Below are positions 1 to 5,503 of a stretch of DNA of 5,503 bases, one piece after another. How positions within the stretch are numbered: position 1 is the first letter of the stretch; each line of letters opens with the position of its first letter. Below the pieces are notes generated by a model that had not been told where the DNA came from, did no database searches, and saw nothing but the letters and a program-made list of their open reading frames with translations. Both the position numbers and the translations under genes were made by a program. The stretch is from Oxalobacteraceae bacterium. Lineage in GTDB: Bacteria; Pseudomonadota; Gammaproteobacteria; Burkholderiales; Burkholderiaceae_D. Location of the stretch: assembly GCA_003132085.1 (NCBI GenBank), contig PKWO01000121.1:224-5726 (forward strand), in the 5' to 3' direction.

Positions 1-2197
1 GCCAGGAAGCAATAGCGTGCAGATTGCTACCGATATCAAGGTGAAACTGGCCGCCTATCGCCCGCAATTGCCGGCCGGCGTCAACATCACCAGTTGGTAC
101 GATCAGAGCGAACTGGTACTCCAATCGGCATCCAGCGTGCGCGATGCGGTCCTGATAGGGATTGGTCTTTCCGCGTTGGTACTCTTGTTATTTCTACGCA
201 ATATCAAGGTGACGTTGATCGCCATTATTGTGGTGCCCGCTGTATTGGCTACCACCGTCGTGCTGCTGTATGTATTGGGCATGAGCTTCAACATCATGAC
301 GCTGGGCGGCATGGCGGCTGCCGTCGGCCTGATCATCGATGATGCGATCGTCATGATCGAGCACATCATCCGCAGGCTGCAAGGCGAACATGGACGAATG
401 CATGAGCGGGTGATGAATGCAGCAACGGAGTTTGTTCGACCGCTGGCCGGTTCAAGCGCCTCGACCCTGGTGATTTTTGCCCCTTTAGCTTTTTTGAGTG
501 GTGTCACGGGCGCATTTTTCAAGGCCTTGTCACTGACGATGGCTGCAGCGTTATTCATTTCCTTTCTCATCACTTGGCTCGCGATTCCCCTTCTGGCGGA
601 TCGCTTCCTCAACGAGAAGGATGCGAATCAAAAAAATGATTCTCCTGTAATACGCTGGTGCCACAAGCACTACCGCAGCTTGCTGGAACGATTGCTGGCG
701 CGGCCGGCCTTGGTGTTGTTTGGCGTGTTGCCATTGTTGGCAATCGGCGGACTTGCATTCTATAGCGTAGGGTCAGGTTTCATGCCGGCAATGGATGAGG
801 GCGGCTTTGTGCTGGATTACCGCAGCACACCGGGAACCGCGCTATCGGAGACCGATCGTCTGCTGCGTCAGGTGGAACAAATCGTTAGATCGACACCGGA
901 TGTCGAGACCTATTCACGGCGCACCGGAACCGGCCTCGGAGGTGGCTTGAGCGAAGCCAACGAAGGTGATTTCTTTGTGCGGCTGAAATCGGGGGCGCGC
1001 CGTCCGGTCGACCAGGTAATGGATGATATTCGCACCAAGGTCGAACACGATGTGCCTGGCTTGAAGATCGAAATGGCGCAGTTGATGGAAGATCTGATCG
1101 GCGACCTGACGGCGGTACCCCAGCCGGTTGAGATCAAGGTCTTTGCCGACGACCCGCTGCAATTGGCAAACGCCGCACAAAAAATTGCAGATCGGATTGC
1201 GAAAATTAGCGGCGTTGTAGACGTCAAGAACGGCATTAATCCTGCAGGAGATGCGCTGGATATTCATGTCGACGCCACTAAAGCAGCGATGGAAGGAATG
1301 GATCCGGACGCAATCACGAAAGAAATCAATAACGTGTTGAGCGGTAACGTTGCAACCAAAATCGCCAGCGGCGTCAAAATGGTCGGCGTTCGCGTATGGG
1401 TGCCCAAGGCCATGCGCAACACCGACACGGACCTGGGCAATATGCTGGTTCGTGCGCCGGATGGACATGCATTCCCGCTGAAGCGGGTTGCGACAGTCGT
1501 GGCTGCGACCGGACAGCCGCAAATTGTGCGTGAGAATCTCAAACGCATGGTGGCAGTGACGGCGCGTATCAGCGGCAGGGATCTGGGCTCCGTAGTCGCA
1601 GACGTAAAACAGGTCATGGCGCAACCAAATTTGCTGCCACAGGGAAGCTACTACCTGCTGGGTGGTTTGTACGAACAACAGCAAATTGCGTTTCAGGGAT
1701 TGATGATGGTATTCGTCGGTGCCGTTGCGCTGGTATTTTTGTTGCTTCTTTTTATGTATGAAAGTTTTCGTCTTGCCATCTCCATATTGGTCACTGCGCT
1801 CTTGGCGGTTTCGGCGGTCTTCATCGGACTTTGGGTGACGAACACTGAATTGAATATTTCCGCGATGATGGGGATGACGATGATCGTCGGGATGGCGACC
1901 GAGGTAGCGATCTTCTATTTTTCTGAACAACAGGACTTGAATGGGGCCGAGGATCTGCGCGTGTCGATGGTGAATGCAGGCATCAATCGGATGCGACCGA
2001 TTGCGATGACAACCATCGCTGCAATTCTGACTCTTTTGCCTTTGGCATTTGCTATCGGGCAAGGTTCGGAAATGCAGCAACCGTTGGCTATCGCGATTAT
2101 TTCCGGATTGATTGTTCAATTGCCGTTGGTCTTGCTTGTTATGCCGGTGCTATTTCATTTGATGCGCGATAGAAGTGCGATCAGTACCTCCATTTGA
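1..2197 (+). CDS. RND efflux pump permease, C-terminal ~730 residues (5' end outside window)
   Basis: Inner-membrane proton-driven permease of a tripartite RND efflux pump. The frame is open from base 2 (Pro-Gly-Ser-Asn-Ser before the GTG at 17), so that GTG is internal; family members are about 1,030 residues, so roughly 300 are missing upstream. Numbered from the GTG: TM2-TM4 at about 44-116, TM5-TM6 at 144-193, TM7 at 231-250, a large periplasmic porter loop at about 252-555 beginning FMPAMDEGGF, then TM8-TM12 at 560-715. TM4 has the proton-relay motif GLIIDDAIVMIE (D108, D109, E115). TM10 reads GMATEVAIF, with Glu629 where AcrB has Lys940 and CusA has Glu939. TM11 has RMRPIAMT. The DD motif resembles drug exporters (HAE1) and the TM10 Glu resembles metal exporters (HME), so the substrate is left open. 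No pump partner is visible downstream; adaptor and outer-membrane genes would lie upstream. Family call very secure. Confidence 0.96.
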   Translation, partial: PGSNSVQIATDIKVKLAAYRPQLPAGVNITSWYDQSELVLQSASSVRDAVLIGIGLSALVLLLFLRNIKVTLIAIIVVPAVLATTVVLLYVLGMSFNIMTLGGMAAAVGLIIDDAIVMIEHIIRRLQGEHGRMHERVMNAATEFVRPLAGSSASTLVIFAPLAFLSGVTGAFFKALSLTMAAALFISFLITWLAIPLLADRFLNEKDANQKNDSPVIRWCHKHYRSLLERLLARPALVLFGVLPLLAIGGLAFYSVGSGFMPAMDEGGFVLDYRSTPGTALSETDRLLRQVEQIVRSTPDVETYSRRTGTGLGGGLSEANEGDFFVRLKSGARRPVDQVMDDIRTKVEHDVPGLKIEMAQLMEDLIGDLTAVPQPVEIKVFADDPLQLANAAQKIADRIAKISGVVDVKNGINPAGDALDIHVDATKAAMEGMDPDAITKEINNVLSGNVATKIASGVKMVGVRVWVPKAMRNTDTDLGNMLVRAPDGHAFPLKRVATVVAATGQPQIVRENLKRMVAVTARISGRDLGSVVADVKQVMAQPNLLPQGSYYLLGGLYEQQQIAFQGLMMVFVGAVALVFLLLLFMYESFRLAISILVTALLAVSAVFIGLWVTNTELNISAMMGMTMIVGMATEVAIFYFSEQQDLNGAEDLRVSMVNAGINRMRPIAMTTIAAILTLLPLAFAIGQGSEMQQPLAIAIISGLIVQLPLVLLVMPVLFHLMRDRSAISTSI

Positions 2198-2290
2198 CCG
2201 GATAGATTCGGCAAAAAAGTCGATCAGACACTGTCATTTTGGAGCCGATTTAGTAGATGCAATTCTTTGCAAACATTTCGCGCCCGATTG

Positions 2291-2301
2291 TCGCATTGCG
2301 A
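2291..2301. promoter_or_regulatory. Short palindrome upstream of the peroxiredoxin promoter
   Basis: TCGCATTGCGA is an inverted repeat of 5-bp arms around one central base. It ends 14 bases before the -35 box of the proposed peroxiredoxin promoter, where an activator could bind. It is short enough to arise by chance and matches no operator I recognise. Confidence 0.2.
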
Positions 2302-2315
2302 TGATTTTCGGCGAT

Positions 2316-2344
2316 TTGATAGAAATGTGAAAAAGAGGTAGACT
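2316..2344 (+). promoter_or_regulatory. Sigma70-type promoter of the peroxiredoxin gene
   Basis: A -35 box TTGATA (2316-2321, 5 of 6 matches to TTGACA) and a -10 box TAGACT (2339-2344, 4 of 6 matches to TATAAT) are separated by exactly 17 bases. Transcription would start near 2351, giving a leader of about 28 bases before the ATG at 2379. The promoter makes the peroxiredoxin gene a separate transcription unit from the RND gene ending at 2197. Confidence 0.6.
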
Positions 2345-2366
2345 CGCTTCCCTGCTGTTTAACAAT

Positions 2367-2371
2367 GAGGA
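2367..2371 (+). promoter_or_regulatory. Ribosome binding site of the peroxiredoxin gene
   Basis: GAGGA lies 7 bases before the ATG at 2379. It fixes that ATG as the start, in agreement with the signal peptide that begins there. Confidence 0.8.
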
Positions 2372-2378
2372 CTCCCTT

Positions 2379-2921
2379 ATGAAAACGCTTTTTGCTTGTG
2401 CAATGTTGACCGCAGCAGTTGCAGCACCCAGCTACGCCGCCCTGAACGTCGGGGATTCGGCGCCGAACTTCACGGCGCAGGCATCTCTTGGAGGCAAGGA
2501 ATTCACGTTCTCGCTTGCCGACACGCTTAAAAAAGGACCGGTTGTGCTGTATTTCTATCCGGCGGCATTTACCAAGGGCTGTACGATTGAGGCGCACGAC
2601 TTCGCTGAAGCGGTCGACCAGTATCGCTCGCTTGGGGCGACGGTAGTCGGCGTATCGCACGACAAGATAGAAACACTGAACAAGTTTTCAGTCAGCGAAT
2701 GTGGAAGCAAATTTGCGGTCGCCGCCGATACCGATCAAAGCATCATGAAATCCTACGATGCAATCCTCGCGATCAAGCCGGAATATGCGAATCGCACTTC
2801 CTACGTCGTTGCCCCCGGCGGCAAGATCATTTATTCGTTTACCGACCTGGCACCGGACAAACACGTTGAAAACACACTGGCCGCAGTGCGGAAGTGGAAA
2901 GCCGATAATCAGTCCAAGTAA
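2379..2921 (+). CDS. Periplasmic peroxiredoxin, PrxQ/BCP type (AhpC/TSA fold)
   Basis: Thiol peroxidase of 180 residues that reduces hydrogen peroxide or organic hydroperoxides. Residues 1-20 form a Sec signal peptide (Lys2, a hydrophobic Ala/Leu/Val core, likely cleavage after Ser-Tyr-Ala20), so the enzyme should act in the periplasm. The mature part opens with GDSAPNF, typical of the family. The active site PAAFTKGC (61-68) fits Pro-x3-Thr-x2-Cys, with Cys68 as peroxidatic cysteine and Arg139 (in NRTSYVV) as the probable conserved arginine. E. coli BCP has its second cysteine five residues later; here that position is His73. The only other cysteine in the mature protein is Cys108, 40 residues on, similar to PrxQ enzymes whose resolving cysteine sits in helix alpha3. 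Cys7 lies inside the signal and does not form a good lipobox. The gene stands alone with its own promoter; the periplasmic reductant is unknown. Confidence 0.93.
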   Translation: MKTLFACAMLTAAVAAPSYAALNVGDSAPNFTAQASLGGKEFTFSLADTLKKGPVVLYFYPAAFTKGCTIEAHDFAEAVDQYRSLGATVVGVSHDKIETLNKFSVSECGSKFAVAADTDQSIMKSYDAILAIKPEYANRTSYVVAPGGKIIYSFTDLAPDKHVENTLAAVRKWKADNQSK

Positions 2922-2990
2922 ATATTTGGAACAGGGGTTGGCGTGGGATAGTCGTTTGTGGTTCCGCGTTAAACCCTCCAGGGAGCCGTA

Positions 2991-3032
2991 AAGAAATAAC
3001 GCCGCATTATATTTGTGCCGGTGTTATTTCTT
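2991..3032. terminator. Bidirectional hairpin terminator between convergent genes
   Basis: A 14-bp stem (2991-3004 with 3019-3032, one G-U pair) closes a 14-base loop. The inner stem is GC-rich (ACGCCG with CGGTGT). The outer part is A-rich on the left (AAGAAATA) and T-rich on the right (TATTTCTT), so each strand carries a U-rich tract at the 3' side of a GC core. It lies 69 bases after the peroxiredoxin stop and 87 bases past the stop of the minus-strand gene, as expected for a shared terminator of converging units. The U tract is interrupted by C, so its efficiency is uncertain. Confidence 0.6.
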
Positions 3033-3119
3033 CGCGGTCCCGAGCGGAGCCCGCAGAAAAAGACGGTGGCGTACTACCGAGCAAAAAATACTGCCGCACC
3101 GCACCCCCGACAATTCATC

Positions 3120-4568
3120 TCACAAATCGGATTTTTGGTCGCTGCCCGGCGTGTAGACCTTGTCGACCATCGAATTGGTCAACATGGCGTCGAAGGCATC
3201 CAGTATCTGCTGAACGTAAGGATTCTTGAATTGTAGTGCCGCGTGAAACTCCTCCAGGTGCACCAGCATGGTCGCATTCGCTTCAAAAATCAGTATGCGC
3301 CCGTCCGCCAGGATCGAAAAATCCACGCCGCAGAAATCCAGATCAAGCCTTTGTCCGATAACACGCAACGCCTGCATTGCCTCTGCGCCCATCACCGCTG
3401 CCGGGTCGTTCAAAAACCGGCGTTCTTCGTCGCGCTTCCACCGATGCGGCAACATGTCGGCAGTCACATAGTGCACCTGCCAATGTTCCGAGATCGCCAA
3501 ATGGTATGGAAACGGTTGGCGATCGACGAAAATAACACGGTATTTTCGATAGTAGCCATCCGCAGAGCGGTAGTCGTGATAGGCGCTTGCGTAACAGTCC
3601 TGATCGGGCAGATCCAAGCGGGCCAACGCCGATGTCGTTTCAAGCAATTGCAAACGGTCGCCGCCGTGCGAACCGGCGGGCCGCACCAACAGCGGCGGTC
3701 GAATGCCGCACGCCATCAGTTCCCGAGCGTCAAGCGCGCCGTTCTCGGACCGCTGCAAGCGAACTGCCCGCGGCACCAGAACCTGATCGATATTTTTCAG
3801 TAACTCAGGAATCAGTTCCCGTGAAGTACGCGCAATTGCCCCCGGTACATTCAAAACCGGTTTCTCGCATCGGCTTAAAAAGCGTTCCACCACGTCATGC
3901 GAACGCTGAGTTACATCCTGGTCGCCAATGGCATTGAACACGATGTCATAGGGCGGCAATCGATCTGCTTGCTCAGCGGACGCATAGTCCATCACCCACT
4001 TGATACGATGGGTGGTGGCCCTTGGCAACAAGAAATCAAACGGTACGTTGCCGGTGCCGGCCGCGCACAGGACTAGCACCGTCCGCTTCGGCGCCTCGGC
4101 GATATCCACAAACAGGGATTGCCTGCGATATGCCTGATCGCGATGATATTGCGCCTGCGCCTTGTGCCCGTCTATACCGTCCACCTCCAGAATTGACGCC
4201 AGGTTCTGGTGCGCGGCGACCAGCTCGGGATCAATACGCAACGCCGCGCGATACCACTTTTCCGCCGGCGCCGGCCTTTGCGTCATGAGGTAGGATGTGC
4301 CCAGGTTGTAAAGCATCAACGCCGAATGTTGCTCGAACGCAAGTGCAGCCATTTCGGCTGCAATGGATTCATTTCGCAGACCGGCCGCCTGAAAACCTGC
4401 GGCCAATGCACGGTAAATCGCCGCATCGTCGGGTGCAAGCGACGCCGCCTGTTGCAAGGCCGTGCGCGCGTCCTCAATGTTGCCGGCATCCAGCAAAGAT
4501 TCGGCCAACCGCAGCCTGTCATGCGCAGTCGCCGGCACCGCAGACTGCGCAAAAAGCACGCGCTGCAT
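3120..4568 (-). CDS. TPR protein with C-terminal ATP-grasp (RimK-like) ligase domain
   Basis: A 482-residue, apparently cytoplasmic protein without signal peptide or membrane segment. Residues ~14-128 are about three TPR units (for example YNLGTSYL...AEKWYRAALRIDPE at 87-115), which usually bind other proteins. A middle domain starts at 162 (VLVLCAAGTGNVPFDFLLP) and contains PPYDIVFNAIGDQDV (205-219). From about 290 follow ATP-grasp elements: LLVRPAGSHGG (293-303) as nucleotide-binding strand and loop, the conserved block KYRVIFVDRQPFPYHLAIS (342-360), and GVDFSILADGRILIFEANA (414-432) with Asp416, Glu429 and Asn431 as likely Mg-ATP ligands. ATP-grasp enzymes usually join a carboxylate to an amine, thiol or hydroxyl through an acyl phosphate. 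This TPR/ATP-grasp architecture occurs in many proteobacteria, but I know no assigned substrate. The ATG lies 6 bases after the stop of the upstream repeat protein and has no clear Shine-Dalgarno of its own, which suggests translational coupling. Domains secure, function unknown. Confidence 0.9.
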   Translation of the reverse strand: MQRVLFAQSAVPATAHDRLRLAESLLDAGNIEDARTALQQAASLAPDDAAIYRALAAGFQAAGLRNESIAAEMAALAFEQHSALMLYNLGTSYLMTQRPAPAEKWYRAALRIDPELVAAHQNLASILEVDGIDGHKAQAQYHRDQAYRRQSLFVDIAEAPKRTVLVLCAAGTGNVPFDFLLPRATTHRIKWVMDYASAEQADRLPPYDIVFNAIGDQDVTQRSHDVVERFLSRCEKPVLNVPGAIARTSRELIPELLKNIDQVLVPRAVRLQRSENGALDARELMACGIRPPLLVRPAGSHGGDRLQLLETTSALARLDLPDQDCYASAYHDYRSADGYYRKYRVIFVDRQPFPYHLAISEHWQVHYVTADMLPHRWKRDEERRFLNDPAAVMGAEAMQALRVIGQRLDLDFCGVDFSILADGRILIFEANATMLVHLEEFHAALQFKNPYVQQILDAFDAMLTNSMVDKVYTPGSDQKSDL

Positions 4569-4574
4569 GCTTTA

Positions 4575-5234
4575 TCAGGCTTGCGCCGTCATCAGCGAAG
4601 CGGACGCCTGCAGATTCATCATCGCCGCGTAGGCAGACGCCGACGCACCGGCATTGCTGGAACTGGTCGTGCCGGTCGTCGCGTCGGTTGCGCTTGCGGT
4701 ACTCGCTGCCGCTCCGGCATCGTGATGATGGTGGCGGTGTGCGCCGGCGCCTTGGCTCTTCGCGTCGGACTGAAGTTGGGTGACGTCCTGTTGCGCGCTG
4801 GTCAGGTTACCCGACTGAACCGCCTGGATCAACGATGCCAAATCCTGGCTGAAACTCGATTGCGCCGAACCGGCAGCCGCAGTAGCCGCGGCGCCGCCAA
4901 CGGTTTGCGCCGGTTGAGCAGGTTGAGCCGGTTGAGTCGATTGCAGCGCGCCGAGCGCGGTTTGCGCTCCGCTTAGGCTACCGGCCTGGATGCTGCTTAT
5001 CAGATTGGCGAAAGTGGTCTGCAGCTGACTGTCGGCAGCTTGGGGGCCGGACGAACCTCCCAAGCCCTGGATACCGGCCGAAGCCTGTTGCAACGCCGCC
5101 AGTGCGGACTGCGCGCCACTCAGGTCGCCCGACTGCACATCCGACGTCAGAGTCTTGAAGTCGCTCTTGCGCTGCTGATATAGGCCCTGCAAAGTTGCAG
5201 GATTGGTGCTTGAAGTAACAGATGATACCGACAC
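4575..5234 (-). CDS. Ala/Gln/Ser-rich protein with three 24-residue repeats and a His cluster
   Basis: A 219-residue protein of unknown function, first gene of the minus-strand pair. The start is the GTG at 5234-5232, preceded by GGAGG at a 5-base spacing; an in-frame ATG 48 bases upstream (5282) lacks a ribosome site. Three copies of a 24-residue repeat lie at 26-49, 75-98 and 132-155, sharing Leu-x4-Gln-(Ser/Ala)-Gly-(Asp/Ser/Asn)-Leu-(Ser/Thr)-x-Ala-Gln and ending Leu-Gln. They look like amphipathic helix-turn-helix units. Between repeats 2 and 3 are a Gln-Pro-Ala run (101-110) and an Ala/Gly-rich linker. GAHRHHHHDAG (163-173) could bind metal. The tail is Ala/Ser/Thr-rich and ends in a small hydrophobic patch (YAAMMNLQASASLM). 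There is no cysteine, signal peptide or membrane span. Proteins with 'QSGDL-type' repeats and a His stretch recur in proteobacterial genomes as hypotheticals. Its neighbour is an ATP-grasp ligase, so it may be that enzyme's substrate or partner (inference). Confidence 0.85.
   Translation of the reverse strand: MSVSSVTSSTNPATLQGLYQQRKSDFKTLTSDVQSGDLSGAQSALAALQQASAGIQGLGGSSGPQAADSQLQTTFANLISSIQAGSLSGAQTALGALQSTQPAQPAQPAQTVGGAAATAAAGSAQSSFSQDLASLIQAVQSGNLTSAQQDVTQLQSDAKSQGAGAHRHHHHDAGAAASTASATDATTGTTSSSNAGASASAYAAMMNLQASASLMTAQA
4912..4938. repeat. Three 9-bp tandem repeats coding for Gln-Pro-Ala units
   Basis: GGTTGAGCA, GGTTGAGCC and GGTTGAGTC follow head to tail on the plus strand, inside the minus-strand repeat-protein gene. 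On the coding strand they give the Gln-Pro-Ala run at residues 101-110. Changes in copy number would keep the frame and only alter linker length. Confidence 0.8.
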
Positions 5235-5239
5235 GGTAG

Positions 5240-5244
5240 CCTCC
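5240..5244 (-). promoter_or_regulatory. Ribosome binding site of the repeat-protein gene (decides its start)
   Basis: GGAGG on the minus strand, five bases before the GTG at 5234-5232. No comparable site precedes the ATG at 5282, so the GTG is preferred. The resulting N-terminus (Met-Ser-Val-Ser-Ser-Val) is also more natural than the extra 16 residues the ATG would add. Confidence 0.8.
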
Positions 5245-5260
5245 GATAATGAAATTAAAT

Positions 5261-5276
5261 GAGGGGAATATCCCTC
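5261..5276. promoter_or_regulatory. Palindrome in the leader of the minus-strand unit
   Basis: GAGGGGAATATCCCTC has 5-bp inverted arms (GAGGG/CCCTC) around six bases. It lies 17-32 bases upstream of the GGAGG site, where a transcription start would fall. It could be an operator or a small hairpin in the leader. I recognise no specific regulator. Confidence 0.3.
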
Positions 5277-5281
5277 TTGCA

Positions 5282-5308
5282 TTGTCGGAGTCGATGCGAA
5301 AAATTAAA
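5282..5308 (-). promoter_or_regulatory. Possible sigma28 (FliA)-like promoter of the repeat-protein/ATP-grasp unit
   Basis: On the minus strand, TTTAATTT (5308-5301) and TCCGACAA (5289-5282) are separated by 11 bases. This resembles the FliA pattern TAAAGTTT-N11-GCCGATAA, with 5 of 8 and 6 of 8 matches. A start near 5275 would leave about 40 bases before the GTG. No good sigma70 pair is apparent in the same stretch. With no flagellar gene in the window, the match is only suggestive. Confidence 0.22.
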
Positions 5309-5353
5309 CGACAAACAGATGCGTGTTTCTCCTTCTATTTGTCGATAGGGTGG

Positions 5354-5373
5354 TTAGGGCAACGCTGAATAAG
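5354..5373. mobile_element. Possible end of an IS5-type insertion sequence (remnant)
   Basis: TTAG (5354-5357), which fits the YTAR target duplication of IS5-family elements, is followed by GGCAACGCTGAATAAG (5358-5373). The latter has the look of IS5/IS903-type ends, which begin GG and end in a GAATAA or GAACAA core. No transposase follows within the window and no opposite end is visible. The resemblance is judged from memory. Confidence 0.25.
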
Positions 5374-5457
5374 TTACTGCGCGGCTGCTTGCCGGAAAAC
5401 GCGTCAGAGACCCCCATCCGGGCCGCCGAACAACCTTAACGAATGCGGATTAGGAAA

Positions 5458-5503
5458 GTTACACTACTTTGACGCGCAACTTTACACTACTTTGACGCGC
5501 AAC
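5458..5503. repeat. 23-bp direct tandem repeat, two copies, running to the window edge
   Basis: Copy 1 (5458-5480) and copy 2 (5481-5503) are identical except for the first base (G or T). The shared core contains ACACTACTTTGACGCGCAAC. The second copy ends exactly at the last base, so the array may continue. Multiple ~20-bp repeats of this kind are known at the ends of IS21-family elements, where transposase binds; an iteron array or other protein-binding repeat is also possible. The repeat is certain, its meaning is not. Confidence 0.9.

Noticed and set aside
163..612. Methionine-rich segments in the RND protein considered as evidence for copper/silver export
   Set aside because: The methionines lie in membrane segments typical of many RND pumps; the CusA methionine triad could not be placed with confidence, so no metal substrate is claimed.
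914..2119. 401-codon open frame on the minus strand
   Set aside because: It lies wholly inside the RND gene on the opposite strand; its His/Arg/Gln-rich product has no recognisable domain, while the plus-strand frame has clear RND motifs.
2198..2216. Hairpin CCGGA/TTCGG just after the RND stop, considered as a terminator
   Set aside because: The stem is only 5 bp with a G-U pair and is followed by an A run rather than a T run on the transcribed strand.
3243..3803. 186-codon plus-strand open frame
   Set aside because: It is antisense to the ATP-grasp domain, whose motifs on the minus strand are unmistakable.
4209..4976. 255-codon open frame on the plus strand, Arg-rich
   Set aside because: It is antisense across the junction of the two minus-strand genes, has an Arg-rich composition typical of shadow frames in GC-rich DNA, and has no domain.
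5235..5282. N-terminal extension of the repeat protein from the ATG at 5282
   Set aside because: No ribosome site precedes that ATG, whereas the GTG at 5234 has GGAGG at ideal spacing; the extension also overlaps the palindrome and would leave no room for the putative promoter.
5294..5368. 24-codon plus-strand open frame starting ATGCGAAAA
   Set aside because: A GGAG lies only three bases before the ATG, which is too close; the frame overlaps the putative minus-strand promoter and there is no sign of conservation or a domain.

Overview
The window looks like a stretch of proteobacterial chromosome. Codon use, moderately high GC and protein style fit a betaproteobacterium, perhaps Burkholderiales/Oxalobacteraceae, but no marker gene is present, so this is inference. 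It has a plus-strand half (1-2921), a minus-strand two-gene unit (3120-5234), and a right edge with mobile-element-like structure.

Plus-strand half: the window opens inside a gene for the inner-membrane permease of an RND efflux pump. About the last 730 residues are present and the first ~300 lie off the left edge. After a 181-base gap with a convincing sigma70-type promoter comes a separate gene for a periplasmic peroxiredoxin of the PrxQ/BCP type with a Sec signal peptide. A long hairpin at 2991-3032 lies between this gene and the convergent minus-strand unit and probably ends transcription from both sides.

Minus-strand unit, in transcription order: a 219-residue Ala/Gln/Ser-rich protein with three copies of a 24-residue repeat and a His cluster, then, 6 bases later, a 482-residue protein with N-terminal TPR repeats and a C-terminal ATP-grasp (RimK-like) ligase domain. 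The tight spacing indicates co-transcription and probably coupled translation. I know of no assigned function for either family. The pairing of a peptide-ligase-like enzyme carrying TPRs (protein-binding repeats) with a repetitive, solvent-exposed-looking partner is the most interesting feature here: it may be an enzyme and its protein substrate, but this is inference.

Right edge (5235-5503): no convincing gene. It holds a possible promoter and a palindrome serving the minus-strand unit, a short segment resembling an IS5-type insertion-sequence end beside a YTAR-like tetranucleotide, and two head-to-tail copies of a 23-bp repeat running to the last base. This suggests the start of a mobile element, or of a longer repeat array, beyond the window.
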